Assembly (NCBI GenBank): GCA_019112765.1 | Contig: DXIU01000058.1 | Coordinates: forward strand, 1 to 60,447 | Direction of reading: 5' to 3' | Length of the DNA: 60,447 bases | Source of the DNA: Candidatus Mediterraneibacter norwichensis | GTDB taxonomy: Bacteria; Bacillota; Clostridia; Lachnospirales; Lachnospiraceae | Shown here: positions 51,620-60,447 of the stretch, in pieces | Position numbering within the stretch: position 1 is the stretch's first letter | Layout: every line of letters starts with the position of its first letter | Made by a program: the position numbers and the translations under genes | The notes under the pieces: model-generated | The model's input: only the letters and a program-made list of their open reading frames with translations | Told to the model about the DNA's origin: nothing | Databases searched by the model: none

Positions 51620-52678
51620 ATGACAGTCAGAAATGAATTATTGAAAAATATCCGTCAGGTGGAACCCTATGTTCCGGGGGAGCAGCCTCAGCACAGGGTA
51701 GTCAAACTGAATACAAATGAGAATCCTTATCCGCCGTCGCCCCGTGTGGCGGAGGCTCTGAGAAATCTGGATGCGGATACACTCCGGCTTTACCCGGATC
51801 CTGAGGCGTCAGCCCTGACAGAGGCGCTGGCAGGATATTACGGGGTAGATAAGAATCAGGTTTTTGTGGGAGTCGGCTCAGATGATGTGCTGTCTCTGTG
51901 CTTCCTGACATTTTTTAATTCGGAAAAGCCGGTTCTGTTTCCTGATATTACCTATTCATTTTATAAGGTGTGGGCACAGCTCTACCGGATCCCTTATGAG
52001 TGTCCGAAGCTCAATGACGAGTTCCGGATTGTGCGGGAGGATTATTACAGAGAAAACGGAGGAATCATTTTCCCCAATCCGAACGCTCCTACGGCAATCT
52101 ACGAGGAGCTGGATTTCATAGAAGATATCCTGGCTCACAACAGAGACTCTGTTGTAATTGTAGATGAGGCGTACATAGACTTCGCGGGAAAGTCAGCGCT
52201 GGAATTAATTGGAAAATACGACAATCTGATCGTGGTGCAGACTTTTTCCAAGTCGAGGAGTATGGCGGGTATGAGAATCGGTTATGCCATTTCCAATCCG
52301 GATCTGATCCGCTGTCTGAATAATGTGAAATATTCGTTTAATTCCTATACAATGAATCAGCCGGATCTTGTGTGCGGCGCTGCGGCTGTACAGGATGAAG
52401 AATATTTCAGGGAAAAAATCCGTATGATAGTAGCAACCCGGAAATGGGCAGAAGAACAGCTGAAAGAACTGGGATTTGTATTTCCGGAGCCGAAAGCGAA
52501 TTTTATTTTCGCGAAACATCCGGACTATGACGCTGAGAAGCTGTTTCAGGATCTGAAAGCGAATAATATTTATGTGAGACACTGGAATTCAGAACGGATC
52601 CGGGATTATCTGAGAATAACCATAGGCACAGAAGAGGAGATGAAGGTGCTTTTTGATTTCCTGAAAAGCGTACTTTAG
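51620..52678 (+). CDS. hisC: Histidinol-phosphate aminotransferase
   Basis: 352 residues. Class I PLP aminotransferase of histidine synthesis, also able to act on aromatic keto acids in related proteins. Motifs: KLNTNENPYPPSP, VGVGSDDVLSL, FPNPNAPT, VDEAYIDFAG and PLP lysine in TFSKSRSMAGMRIGY (~212-226). The rest of the his genes is not nearby, so a role in aromatic transamination is possible. Confidence 0.9.
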   Translation: MTVRNELLKNIRQVEPYVPGEQPQHRVVKLNTNENPYPPSPRVAEALRNLDADTLRLYPDPEASALTEALAGYYGVDKNQVFVGVGSDDVLSLCFLTFFNSEKPVLFPDITYSFYKVWAQLYRIPYECPKLNDEFRIVREDYYRENGGIIFPNPNAPTAIYEELDFIEDILAHNRDSVVIVDEAYIDFAGKSALELIGKYDNLIVVQTFSKSRSMAGMRIGYAISNPDLIRCLNNVKYSFNSYTMNQPDLVCGAAAVQDEEYFREKIRMIVATRKWAEEQLKELGFVFPEPKANFIFAKHPDYDAEKLFQDLKANNIYVRHWNSERIRDYLRITIGTEEEMKVLFDFLKSVL

Positions 52679-52785
52679 CAGGAATATTCCACTCCTTTTC
52701 TGGCCGTGGAATCCCTTTCGGAGCGTTGACAGTATCCGGCGGAATCCGCTATAATGAATATAGTAAGTGAGAAGGGAAGTATTCT

Positions 52786-53223
52786 ATGGTTTTCAAAAAC
52801 AGTGAAGAAAAGAGAAATACAGCCTGGAGAACTGTTATGACGGTTTCCTCTGTACTCATTGTTATTATTGCAGCTTTTTTTATCGTAAAGCTTTTTACAG
52901 GCAATCCGCTGGAAGGGACATGGGTGAGTGAGGATGAGGGGATCCGAATGGAAGTCCGGGGAGACGGCAGTATTATGCTTACCCGGATAAACGGAGAAAG
53001 CGAGGACTCTCTTACTCTGGACGGCAGTGTAGATAAGGAAAATAAGACATTTACTGTTCAGTTAAGAAGCGGATCAGCCCCGGAAGCTGCGGATGAAGCT
53101 GCTGACTCCACGGAAGATGACCGGAATCCGTTTGACGGGACATACAGCTATAGTATTGAAAATGACATTCTGACTCTCACCGAACGGGAATATGGAGATC
53201 AGTTTGTATTCGAACGTGAATAA
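52786..53223 (+). CDS. Membrane-anchored DUF5640-like protein
   Basis: 145 residues. One N-terminal membrane helix (VMTVSSVLIVIIAAFFIVKLF, ~17-37) and a small external beta domain with GTWVSEDEGIRMEVRGDGS and a closing GTYSYSIENDILTLTE, as in lipocalin-like DUF5640/DUF4923 domains. A charged insert (EAADEAADSTEDDRN) divides the two strand sets. GAGAAGGGAAG precedes the ATG. Own terminator follows. Function unknown. Confidence 0.7.
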   Translation: MVFKNSEEKRNTAWRTVMTVSSVLIVIIAAFFIVKLFTGNPLEGTWVSEDEGIRMEVRGDGSIMLTRINGESEDSLTLDGSVDKENKTFTVQLRSGSAPEAADEAADSTEDDRNPFDGTYSYSIENDILTLTEREYGDQFVFERE

Positions 53224-53232
53224 AAAGTTTTG

Positions 53233-53266
53233 AGAAGAGTTCCGGCCGCGGGACTCTTCTGTTATT
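53233..53266 (+). terminator. Terminator of the DUF5640-like gene
   Basis: AGAAGAGTTCC (53233-53243) pairs with GGGACTCTTCT (53250-53260), followed by GTTATT. Confidence 0.7.
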
Positions 53267-53291
53267 AAAAATCAGAAAAAGGAGATAAACA

Positions 53292-54347
53292 ATGTACAGA
53301 AACCTTACGAAAGAAGTGTCTGTCGGGAATGTGAAAATCGGCGGAGAAAACCCTGTAGCGATTCAGTCCATGACCAATACCCCTACAGAAGATGTGGATG
53401 CGACCGTGGAACAGATCCTTCGTCTTGAAGCGGCAGGCTGTGAGATTATCCGCTGCGCGGTTCCGACAATGGAGGCGGCAGAGGCGCTCAGAGAGATCAA
53501 AAAGAGAATTCATATTCCTCTTGTTGCAGATATTCATTTTGATTACCGGCTTGCTATTGCCTCTATTGAAAATGGCGCCGACAAGATCCGGATTAACCCG
53601 GGCAATATCGGTTCAGCTGACCGGGTAAAAGCAGTTGTGGACAAAGCCAAAGAGTATCAGATCCCGATCCGTGTGGGTGTAAACAGCGGTTCTCTGGAAA
53701 AACCGTTTCTCGAGAAGTATGGCCAGGTAACGGCTCAGGGGATTGTGGAGAGCGCACTGGATAAGGTACGTATGATAGAAGATATGGGATATGACAATCT
53801 GGTTGTAAGTATTAAGTCCTCTGATGTACTGATGTGCGTAGAAGCCCATGAGCTGATCGCAAAGCAGTGCCCGTACCCGCTTCATGTGGGAATTACCGAG
53901 GCCGGCACGGTTTATTCCGGAAATGTAAAATCCTCTGTTGGTCTGGGAATTATCCTTCACGAGGGGATCGGCAACACAATCCGGGTTTCTCTGACCGGTG
54001 ATCCGGCGGAAGAAGTCCGCACCGCAAAACTGATTCTTAAGACTCTCGGACTCAGAAAAGGCGGCATAGAGGTTGTGTCCTGTCCGACCTGCGGACGCAC
54101 AAAGATCGATCTGATCGGCCTTGCCGGGCAGGTAGAAAAAATGGTGGAGGACATTCCGCTGGATATTAAAGTGGCTGTTATGGGCTGCGCAGTTAACGGT
54201 CCGGGTGAGGCAAAGGAAGCGGATATCGGTATTGCAGGCGGTATAGGGGAAGGCCTGCTGATTAAAAAGGGACAGATTGTGAAGAAGGTAAAAGAGGAGG
54301 ATCTCCTCAGTACACTGCGTCAGGAGTTGTTAAATTGGAACAGGTAG
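53292..54347 (+). CDS. ispG: 4-hydroxy-3-methylbut-2-en-1-yl diphosphate synthase (flavodoxin type)
   Basis: 351 residues. [4Fe-4S] enzyme converting MEcPP to HMBPP in the MEP isoprenoid pathway. TIM-barrel N-terminus ([27 protein letters not shown]) and C-terminal cluster domain with CPTCGRTK and [15 protein letters not shown] providing three cysteines and the glutamate. Overlaps the polC start by 13 nt. AAAAGGAG precedes the ATG. Confidence 0.96.
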   Translation: MYRNLTKEVSVGNVKIGGENPVAIQSMTNTPTEDVDATVEQILRLEAAGCEIIRCAVPTMEAAEALREIKKRIHIPLVADIHFDYRLAIASIENGADKIRINPGNIGSADRVKAVVDKAKEYQIPIRVGVNSGSLEKPFLEKYGQVTAQGIVESALDKVRMIEDMGYDNLVVSIKSSDVLMCVEAHELIAKQCPYPLHVGITEAGTVYSGNVKSSVGLGIILHEGIGNTIRVSLTGDPAEEVRTAKLILKTLGLRKGGIEVVSCPTCGRTKIDLIGLAGQVEKMVEDIPLDIKVAVMGCAVNGPGEAKEADIGIAGGIGEGLLIKKGQIVKKVKEEDLLSTLRQELLNWNR

Positions 54348-57300
54348 CTGAGAGAAAGATTTTTTTTAATGTATTTCCAACATTAAAAGTCGAGGAGGAT
54401 ATTCAGATCCTTTTTGCGGACGTGGAAGTTCAGAAAATCACGACGAATTCCAGCCGTGATTTTCTTCATGTACATATTTTCAGCCGTCATCTTATTCAGA
54501 AAAAACAGATCTGGCTGATGGAACAGAGAATCGAAGAACAGCTTTTTCCGGGAACCCACATCAATGTAAAGATCATAGAAAAGTACGCGCTTTCCGGACA
54601 ATATACACCGGCTGCCCTGCTGCGGGAATACAGGGACAGTATGATTCTGGAACTGAAGGAGACAAGCGTGCTGGCTGCGAGTATGTTTTCTCATGCTGAG
54701 ATTCGTCCGGGAGAGGATGGGATTATCTGTCTCGAGCTGCTGGATACGATTGTGTCTGAGGGCAGGCGGGAGGAAATTCTGCATTATATGGACGAGGTGT
54801 TCTGCCAGCGGTTTCAGATGGATGTCTCTTTTAATATCTCATACCGGGAAAATGATGAGAGCGGAAGCAGAGAATATGATGAGCAGCGTCTTCAGGAGGA
54901 AATTAACTCTATTTTTGAAAGAAGCGGATACAGCCGGAAAAACAGAACAGAGGATGGAAAAACAGCGGGGGAAGCAGAAGAAGCAGAGTCTGCGAAAGGA
55001 AAAGCTCCTTCGCGCAGTACTCCGTCCGGAGGAAAGGGAGTTTCCCATTCCCGTGCTCTGTCCGGCGCAGGCAGAGGCGGACGGAAAAAAGAATTCAAAA
55101 AGAAAGACTACTATCGTCCGGTTAAGACAGGGGATGATCCGAATCTGATTTACGGCAGAAATTTTGATGATGAGACTATGCCGATGGAACAGATTGTCTC
55201 TGAGATGGGAGAGGTAACCGTTCACGGGAAAATTATCAGCTTTGAAACCAGGGAAATCCGGAATGAAAAGACAATTATTATGTTTTCTGTGACAGATTTT
55301 ACCGACACTATTACGGTAAAAATGTTTACACGAAACGACCAGCTCCCGGAAATTGTAGGGGAGCTGAAAAAGGGAGCTTTTGTCAAGATCAAAGGAATTA
55401 CAACCATCGATAAATTTGACGGAGAGCTTACGATCGGATCAGTGACCGGCATCAAAAAGATCGGAGACTTTACCGTGCCCAGGAAAGATCTGAGCCCCGT
55501 TAAGCGGGTTGAACTTCACTGTCATACAAAGATGAGTGATATGGACGGGGTATCCGAGGTGAATGATATCGTAAAGCGGGCTCATGACTGGGGCCATCCG
55601 GCCATCGCTATTACGGATCACGGGGCGGCACAGGCCTTTCCGGTTGCCAATCATTATATTGAAACACTGGACAAAGACGATCCCTTTAAGGTCATATACG
55701 GAGTGGAAGGATATGTAGTGGATGATCTTTCCGAAATTGCGGTGAACGCGGAAAATGAGTCGCTGGATGACACATACATTGTATTTGATATTGAGACTAC
55801 CGGCTTCAGTTCTATACGGGACAGAATCATTGAAATCGGCGCGGTGAAGGTGGAAAACGGAAAAATTACAGACCGGTTCAGCACTTTTGTAAATCCGGAG
55901 CGCCCCATTCCTTTTGAGATTACGAATCTGACCAGTATTACGGATGAGATGGTTATGGATTCTCCCACAATTGAAGTGATTCTTCCGAAGTTTCTGGAAT
56001 TTGTGGGTGATGGAATCCTGGTTGCCCACAATGCGGGATTTGATGTCGGATTTATAGAGCAGAACTGCAGAAATCAGCAGATCGACCGGAAATTTGTATA
56101 TGTGGATACAGTGGCTCTGGCAAGAATCCTCCTTCCCGCCCTTTCAAAATACAAACTGAATACAGTTGCAAAGGCTCTGCACATTTCTCTGGAAAATCAT
56201 CACCGGGCGGTAGATGATGCAGGAGCTACGGCAGAAATTTTCGTGCGGTTTGTGGAGATGCTTAAAGAAAAGGGACTCCGCACACTGGGGGATGTAAACC
56301 GGTACGGAGACCGGAATATCAACGCTATCCGCAAAATGCCGTCCCACCATATTATTATTCTGGCGAAAAATGATATCGGACGATATAATCTGTATCAGCT
56401 GATTTCCGAGTCTCATCTGACCTATTACGCAAGAGTTCCGAGAATTCCGAAGAGTCTGCTCAATGAACATCGGGAAGGACTGATTATCGGAAGTGCCTGT
56501 GAGGCAGGAGAACTGTACCGGGCTGTTCTGGAAAAGCGGTCTCAGGAGCAGATTGCCAGACTCGCGGACTTTTATGACTACTATGAGATACAGCCTCTTG
56601 GAAACAACCGGTTTATGATTGAGAGCGACAGAATTCCAGACGTTACCTCTGAGGAAGATCTGAAGGAAATCAACCGGCAGATCGTAGAACTGGGAGAAAA
56701 ATTCCGGAAGCCGGTTGTAGCTACCTGTGATGTCCATTTCCTTGATCCGGCAGATGAGGTCTACCGACGGATTATTATGGCAGGCAAAGGCTTTGATGAC
56801 GCGGACGAACAGGCACCGCTTTTCCTGAGAACTACGGAGGAAATGCTGGAAGAATTCTCCTATCTGGGTGCGGCGAAGGCAAGGGAAATTGTAATTGATA
56901 ATCCGGTAAAGATTGCAGGCATGGTGGAGAAAATTTCCCCGGTAAATCCAAATAAGTGTCCTCCGGTGATTGAAAATTCAGATCAGGAGCTGAGGGACAT
57001 CTGCTATAAAAAGGCGCATGAGATGTACGGAGAAGAGCTGCCGGCACAGGTGTCGGAGCGCCTGGAAAAAGAGCTGAACTCCATTATTTCAAATGGATAT
57101 GCAGTTATGTATATTATCGCTCAGAGACTGGTGTGGAAGTCGAATGCAGACGGATATCTGGTAGGCTCCAGAGGCTCCGTCGGCTCGTCTTTCGCAGCTA
57201 CCATGGCGGGGATCACGGAGGTAAACCCGCTGAGTCCCCATTATTACTGCAGAAAATGCCATTACAGCGATTTTGACTCAGAAGAAGTGCGGGCGTTTGC

Positions 57301-58891
57301 CGGAGGATGCGGGTATGATATGCCGGACCGGAACTGTCCGGTATGCGGGGAGCCTCTGGTGAAAGCCGGATTTGATATTCCTTTTGAAACGTTTCTGGGA
57401 TTCAAAGGCGATAAAGAGCCGGATATTGACCTGAACTTTTCCGGCGATTATCAGGCAAAGGCCCATAAATATACAGAAGTGCTTTTTGGTGAAGGCCACA
57501 CCTTTAAGGCCGGAACTATCGGAACTCTGGCAGATAAGACGGCCTATGGCTTTGTGAAAAACTATTATGAGGAGCACGGGCAGCGCAAGCGGAAGTGTGA
57601 GATCGAACGGATTACCCAGGGATGTACCGGGATCCGGCGAAGTACGGGACAGCACCCGGGAGGAATTGTTGTTCTCCCGCACGGACATAATATCAATGAG
57701 TTTACACCTGTGCAGCATCCGGCCAATGATATGGAGTGCGGAATTATTACCACCCACTTCGACTACCACTCCATTGACCACAATCTGCTGAAACTGGATA
57801 TCCTGGGACATGATGATCCGACCATGATCCGTACGCTTGAGGATTATATTACCTCAGACGCGATGGAGAATGAATATAATGAGGAGAATCCTTTTGTGGC
57901 CACAGATATTCCTCTGGATGACAAGGAAGTAATTGAACTCTTCCATGGAACGGACGTGCTTGGCATCAAACCGGAGGATATTGACGGGTGCAGGCTGGGG
58001 TGTATGGGGATCCCTGAGTTTGGAACCGACTTCGTTATTCAGATGGTAGAGGATACCAAACCCCAGACGTTGTCTGACCTGATCCGGATATCCGGGCTGT
58101 CCCACGGCACCAATGTGTGGCTGGGAAATGCCCAGGAACTTGTAAAGTCCGGCAAGGCAACAATTTCCACCGCCATCTGTACCCGTGACGATATTATGAT
58201 CTATCTGATTAATCAGGGCGTGGAAAGTGCGCTTGCATTTACGATTATGGAAAGTGTCCGGAAAGGAAAAGGACTGAAGCCTGAGTGGGAGGAGGCCATG
58301 AAGGAAAAGAATGTGCCTGACTGGTATATCTGGTCCTGCAAAAAGATCAGCTACATGTTCCCGAAAGCTCACGCCGCGGCTTACGTAATGATGGCCTACC
58401 GGATTGCCTACTGCAAGATCCACTATCCCCTTGCCTATTACGCGGCATATTTCGGCATCCGCGCAGACGCGTTTTCCTATGAAATCATGTGCCAGGGCAA
58501 GGATAAACTGAACCACTATATGCAGGATTATAAAAAGCGAAGTGATACGCTGAGCAATAAGGAACAGGATGTCCTGAAAGATATGAAAATCGTACAGGAG
58601 ATGTATGCCCGCGGTTTTGAGTTCATGCCTATCGATATTTACAGGGCCAAGGCATCCAAATTCCAGATCATAGACGGGAAACTCATGCCTTCCCTCTCCA
58701 GTATCGAAGGAATGGGCGACAAAGCGGCCGAGGCAGTGGAAGAGGCGTCAAAAGACGGCCCCTATCTGTCCCTGGACGATTTCCGCCAGCGGACAAAAGT
58801 CAGCAAGACAGTCATCGACCTGATGGCTGATCTGGGCCTGTTCGGCGATCTGCCGCAGAGCAACCAGCTGTCCCTGTTTGACTTTGCATAG
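54335..58891 (+). CDS. polC: DNA polymerase III PolC-type, alpha subunit with 3'-5' exonuclease
   Basis: 1518 residues, starting at a TTG (54335) with AGGAG 8 nt before it, inside the end of ispG. Replicative polymerase of low-GC Gram-positives. Order: N-terminal domain (1-190), a variable charged linker (~195-255), OB fold (~280-380), PHP half ([17 protein letters not shown]), DnaQ-like exonuclease ([27 protein letters not shown]), second PHP half (TCDVHFLDP), then polymerase core ([26 protein letters not shown]) with zinc cysteines ([16 protein letters not shown]) and helix-hairpin-helix end. Confidence 0.97.
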   Translation: MEQVAERKIFFNVFPTLKVEEDIQILFADVEVQKITTNSSRDFLHVHIFSRHLIQKKQIWLMEQRIEEQLFPGTHINVKIIEKYALSGQYTPAALLREYRDSMILELKETSVLAASMFSHAEIRPGEDGIICLELLDTIVSEGRREEILHYMDEVFCQRFQMDVSFNISYRENDESGSREYDEQRLQEEINSIFERSGYSRKNRTEDGKTAGEAEEAESAKGKAPSRSTPSGGKGVSHSRALSGAGRGGRKKEFKKKDYYRPVKTGDDPNLIYGRNFDDETMPMEQIVSEMGEVTVHGKIISFETREIRNEKTIIMFSVTDFTDTITVKMFTRNDQLPEIVGELKKGAFVKIKGITTIDKFDGELTIGSVTGIKKIGDFTVPRKDLSPVKRVELHCHTKMSDMDGVSEVNDIVKRAHDWGHPAIAITDHGAAQAFPVANHYIETLDKDDPFKVIYGVEGYVVDDLSEIAVNAENESLDDTYIVFDIETTGFSSIRDRIIEIGAVKVENGKITDRFSTFVNPERPIPFEITNLTSITDEMVMDSPTIEVILPKFLEFVGDGILVAHNAGFDVGFIEQNCRNQQIDRKFVYVDTVALARILLPALSKYKLNTVAKALHISLENHHRAVDDAGATAEIFVRFVEMLKEKGLRTLGDVNRYGDRNINAIRKMPSHHIIILAKNDIGRYNLYQLISESHLTYYARVPRIPKSLLNEHREGLIIGSACEAGELYRAVLEKRSQEQIARLADFYDYYEIQPLGNNRFMIESDRIPDVTSEEDLKEINRQIVELGEKFRKPVVATCDVHFLDPADEVYRRIIMAGKGFDDADEQAPLFLRTTEEMLEEFSYLGAAKAREIVIDNPVKIAGMVEKISPVNPNKCPPVIENSDQELRDICYKKAHEMYGEELPAQVSERLEKELNSIISNGYAVMYIIAQRLVWKSNADGYLVGSRGSVGSSFAATMAGITEVNPLSPHYYCRKCHYSDFDSEEVRAFAGGCGYDMPDRNCPVCGEPLVKAGFDIPFETFLGFKGDKEPDIDLNFSGDYQAKAHKYTEVLFGEGHTFKAGTIGTLADKTAYGFVKNYYEEHGQRKRKCEIERITQGCTGIRRSTGQHPGGIVVLPHGHNINEFTPVQHPANDMECGIITTHFDYHSIDHNLLKLDILGHDDPTMIRTLEDYITSDAMENEYNEENPFVATDIPLDDKEVIELFHGTDVLGIKPEDIDGCRLGCMGIPEFGTDFVIQMVEDTKPQTLSDLIRISGLSHGTNVWLGNAQELVKSGKATISTAICTRDDIMIYLINQGVESALAFTIMESVRKGKGLKPEWEEAMKEKNVPDWYIWSCKKISYMFPKAHAAAYVMMAYRIAYCKIHYPLAYYAAYFGIRADAFSYEIMCQGKDKLNHYMQDYKKRSDTLSNKEQDVLKDMKIVQEMYARGFEFMPIDIYRAKASKFQIIDGKLMPSLSSIEGMGDKAAEAVEEASKDGPYLSLDDFRQRTKVSKTVIDLMADLGLFGDLPQSNQLSLFDFA

Positions 58892-58904
58892 AAAATAAGA
58901 CCAG

Positions 58905-58961
58905 TTGTCAGATAATATCAGCCAAAGGGGACGGACCCCTTTGGGCAGAGTTGTCTGACAA
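58905..58961. repeat. REP-like nested hairpin between polC and glyA
   Basis: Outer arms TTGTCAGA (58905-58912) and TCTGACAA (58954-58961); inner perfect 9-bp stem CCAAAGGGG-ACGGA-CCCCTTTGG (58922-58944). The GGGGACGGACCCC core resembles REP palindromes linked to Y1 transposases. No T-run. May stabilise or end the polC transcript. Confidence 0.65.
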
Positions 58962-58989
58962 TAGTCCGCTAAATCCTGCGTAGACGCAA

Positions 58990-59020
58990 CAGTGCGTTCT
59001 GTGATATAATAGCTTTAATG
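58990..59020 (+). promoter_or_regulatory. Probable glyA promoter
   Basis: TATAAT in GTGATATAATAGC just after the inverted repeat ACGCA-ACAG-TGCGT; a weak -35 (TAGACG) lies 18 bp upstream. The leader is about 50 nt and ends with GGAGG before glyA. Confidence 0.5.
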
Positions 59021-59064
59021 CTTTTTCACAGTAAAGTAAAATTAATATATGGAGGACAATCAGA

Positions 59065-60300
59065 ATGTACGACTTCGATGAAATCAGGACAACAGACCCC
59101 GAAATAGCGGATGTAATCAAGGCTGAGATGGAGAGACAGAATTCTCATATCGAGCTGATCGCATCTGAAAACTGGGTGAGCAAGGCAGTGATGGCAGCCA
59201 TGGGGAGCCCTCTGACCAACAAGTACGCAGAAGGTTATCCGGGAAAAAGATATTATGGCGGCTGCCAGTGTGTGGATGTGGCAGAGGATCTGGCAAGAGA
59301 AAGAGCAAAAGAGCTTTTCGGATGCGAGTATGTGAATGTTCAGCCTCATTCCGGAGCGCAGGCAAATATGGCAGTATTCTTTGCGATCCTTCAGCCGGGA
59401 GACACATACATGGGAATGAATCTGGATCACGGCGGACATCTGACTCACGGCTCACCGGTAAACATGTCCGGAAAATATTTTCATGTTGTTCCTTACGGCG
59501 TGAACGATGAAGGCGTAATCGACTACGATAAAGTGCTGGAAATTGCAAAGGAATGTAAGCCTAAAATGATTGTGGCAGGAGCGAGCGCTTATGCAAGGAC
59601 TATTGATTTCAAACGCTTCCGTGAGATTGCGGACGAAGTCGGAGCGTATCTGATGGTAGATATGGCGCATATTGCAGGACTTGTGGCAGCAGGACTCCAT
59701 CCAAGCCCGATTCCGTATGCTCATGTTACTACGACAACAACTCATAAAACGCTGAGAGGTCCCCGGGGCGGAATGATTCTCTCCAGCAACGAGATGAATG
59801 AGAAGTTTAATTTCAATAAAGCGGTATTCCCGGGGATCCAGGGCGGCCCGCTGATGCACGTGATCGCAGCAAAGGCGGTCTGCTTCAAAGAGGCTCTTCA
59901 GCCGGAATTCAGGGAATATCAGAAACAGGTTGTAAAGAACGCGAAAGCGCTCTGCGAAGGACTGAAGAAACGCGGCGTGAAGATTGTCTCCGGAGATACA
60001 GATAACCATCTGATGCTGGTAGATCTGACAGAGAAAAACGTCAGCGGAAAAGAACTTGAGAAACGTCTTGATGACGCCCACATCACATGCAACAAGAACA
60101 CCATACCGAATGATCCCAGATCTCCGTTTGTCACAAGCGGTGTGAGATTGGGTACTCCGGCCGTAACAACCCGGGGAATGAACGAAGAAGATATGGACAA
60201 AATCGCAGAGATTATTGCAATGGTGATCGAGAGCGAGGACAACGTAGAAGCTGGGAAGAAAATGGCGGCAGAACTCACGGCAAAATATCCGCTCTGTTAA
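59065..60300 (+). CDS. glyA: Serine hydroxymethyltransferase
   Basis: 411 residues. PLP enzyme interconverting serine and glycine with tetrahydrofolate, main source of one-carbon units. PLP lysine in [16 protein letters not shown] (~228), also [28 protein letters not shown] and [14 protein letters not shown] motifs. GGAGG stands 9 nt before the ATG. Full length. The stop codon is followed immediately by the second copy of the interspersed repeat. Shares glycine metabolism with the riboswitch-controlled symporter at 34.8 kb, though they are not linked. Confidence 0.97.
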   Translation: MYDFDEIRTTDPEIADVIKAEMERQNSHIELIASENWVSKAVMAAMGSPLTNKYAEGYPGKRYYGGCQCVDVAEDLARERAKELFGCEYVNVQPHSGAQANMAVFFAILQPGDTYMGMNLDHGGHLTHGSPVNMSGKYFHVVPYGVNDEGVIDYDKVLEIAKECKPKMIVAGASAYARTIDFKRFREIADEVGAYLMVDMAHIAGLVAAGLHPSPIPYAHVTTTTTHKTLRGPRGGMILSSNEMNEKFNFNKAVFPGIQGGPLMHVIAAKAVCFKEALQPEFREYQKQVVKNAKALCEGLKKRGVKIVSGDTDNHLMLVDLTEKNVSGKELEKRLDDAHITCNKNTIPNDPRSPFVTSGVRLGTPAVTTRGMNEEDMDKIAEIIAMVIESEDNVEAGKKMAAELTAKYPLC

Positions 60301-60447
60301 ATTTGAATTTGTGGGTGGAGAAAGCTTCCGCCGGGGAGTCCGGGTATGGTGCCGGAGAGCACGCTTTCGCTCGGATCGCGGCGCAGCGGTACATAAGAGC
60401 GCAAAGGACGCGCTCTAAGTACCGGCGCCGCTTTACGGCTCTCCATC
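60301..60447. repeat. Interspersed fold-back repeat, copy 2 (inverted, cut by the window edge)
   Basis: Reverse complement of 39903-40102 with a handful of differences; the 30-nt arm at 60331-60360 is identical to the copy-1 arm. It begins with ATTTGAATTTGTGGGTGG right after the glyA stop and runs to the edge, where the second arm starts to differ (CTCTCCATC against CTCTCCGGC). Confidence 0.88.

Overview
The window looks like a chromosomal segment of a low-to-mid-GC Gram-positive anaerobe of the Clostridia, most likely Lachnospiraceae; the genus cannot be fixed from sequence alone. The signs are PolC-type DNA polymerase III, DUF4364, DUF1385, DUF3793 and DUF5640-like proteins, a PAS-containing sensory [FeFe]-hydrogenase paired with a PP2C/SpoIIE-type phosphatase, glycyl-radical ribonucleotide reductase (NrdDG), hybrid cluster protein, and gut-type conjugative-transposon genes. 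No rRNA, tRNA, CRISPR array or replication origin was recognised.

Region 1 (1 to about 8,730) is accessory DNA of Tn916/Tn1549 type, rearranged and probably decayed. On the minus strand it carries a tyrosine integrase running off the left edge, an excisionase fused to half of a response-regulator receiver, a sigma-like/HTH_16 gene pair, an AT-rich cargo operon (HTH, response regulator, histidine kinase, BcrAB-type ABC transporter), a lipoprotein and a truncated sigma-like gene. A module of about 250 bp (a 113-nt segment closed by the same 10-bp inverted repeat, plus a consensus promoter with 17-bp spacing) occurs twice, once ahead of the xis fusion and once ahead of the cargo operon. No relaxase or conjugation gene is visible. 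The right boundary cuts into a chromosomal ABC-exporter gene, of which only the last ~60 codons remain.

Region 2 (about 9.1 to 19.3 kb) holds redox and stress genes with several decayed members: an intact aldo/keto reductase, a LysR regulator divergent from an aldo/keto reductase with two in-frame internal deletions, a truncated SDR, an esterase, an XRE-Uma2 fusion with a palindromic promoter, hcp with a divergent Crp/Fnr regulator, pepT with a LysR regulator, and a headless membrane-protein frame.

Region 3 (19.4 to 38.7 kb) is conserved chromosome: sensory hydrogenase-phosphatase pair, tyrA-aroA, an EF-G paralogue, trkA-trkH plus an unknown exported protein, a small P-loop ATPase, an iron-responsive-looking DUF3793-flavodoxin-ZIP cluster, a singlet glycine riboswitch driving an AGCS symporter, and nrdD behind two NrdR-like boxes, followed by nrdG.

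Region 4 (39.4 to 40.16 kb) is a 750-bp gene-free stretch made of three consecutive fold-back elements. The third is an interspersed repeat whose second, inverted copy starts right after glyA at the window's right edge.

Region 5 (40.2 to 60.3 kb) is housekeeping: polysaccharide deacetylase, tcdA, rarA, DUF4364 and radical SAM genes, rho, rpmE, DUF1385, prmC, prfA, a DUF2156 gene, two aminotransferases, a DUF5640-like protein, ispG, polC and glyA.
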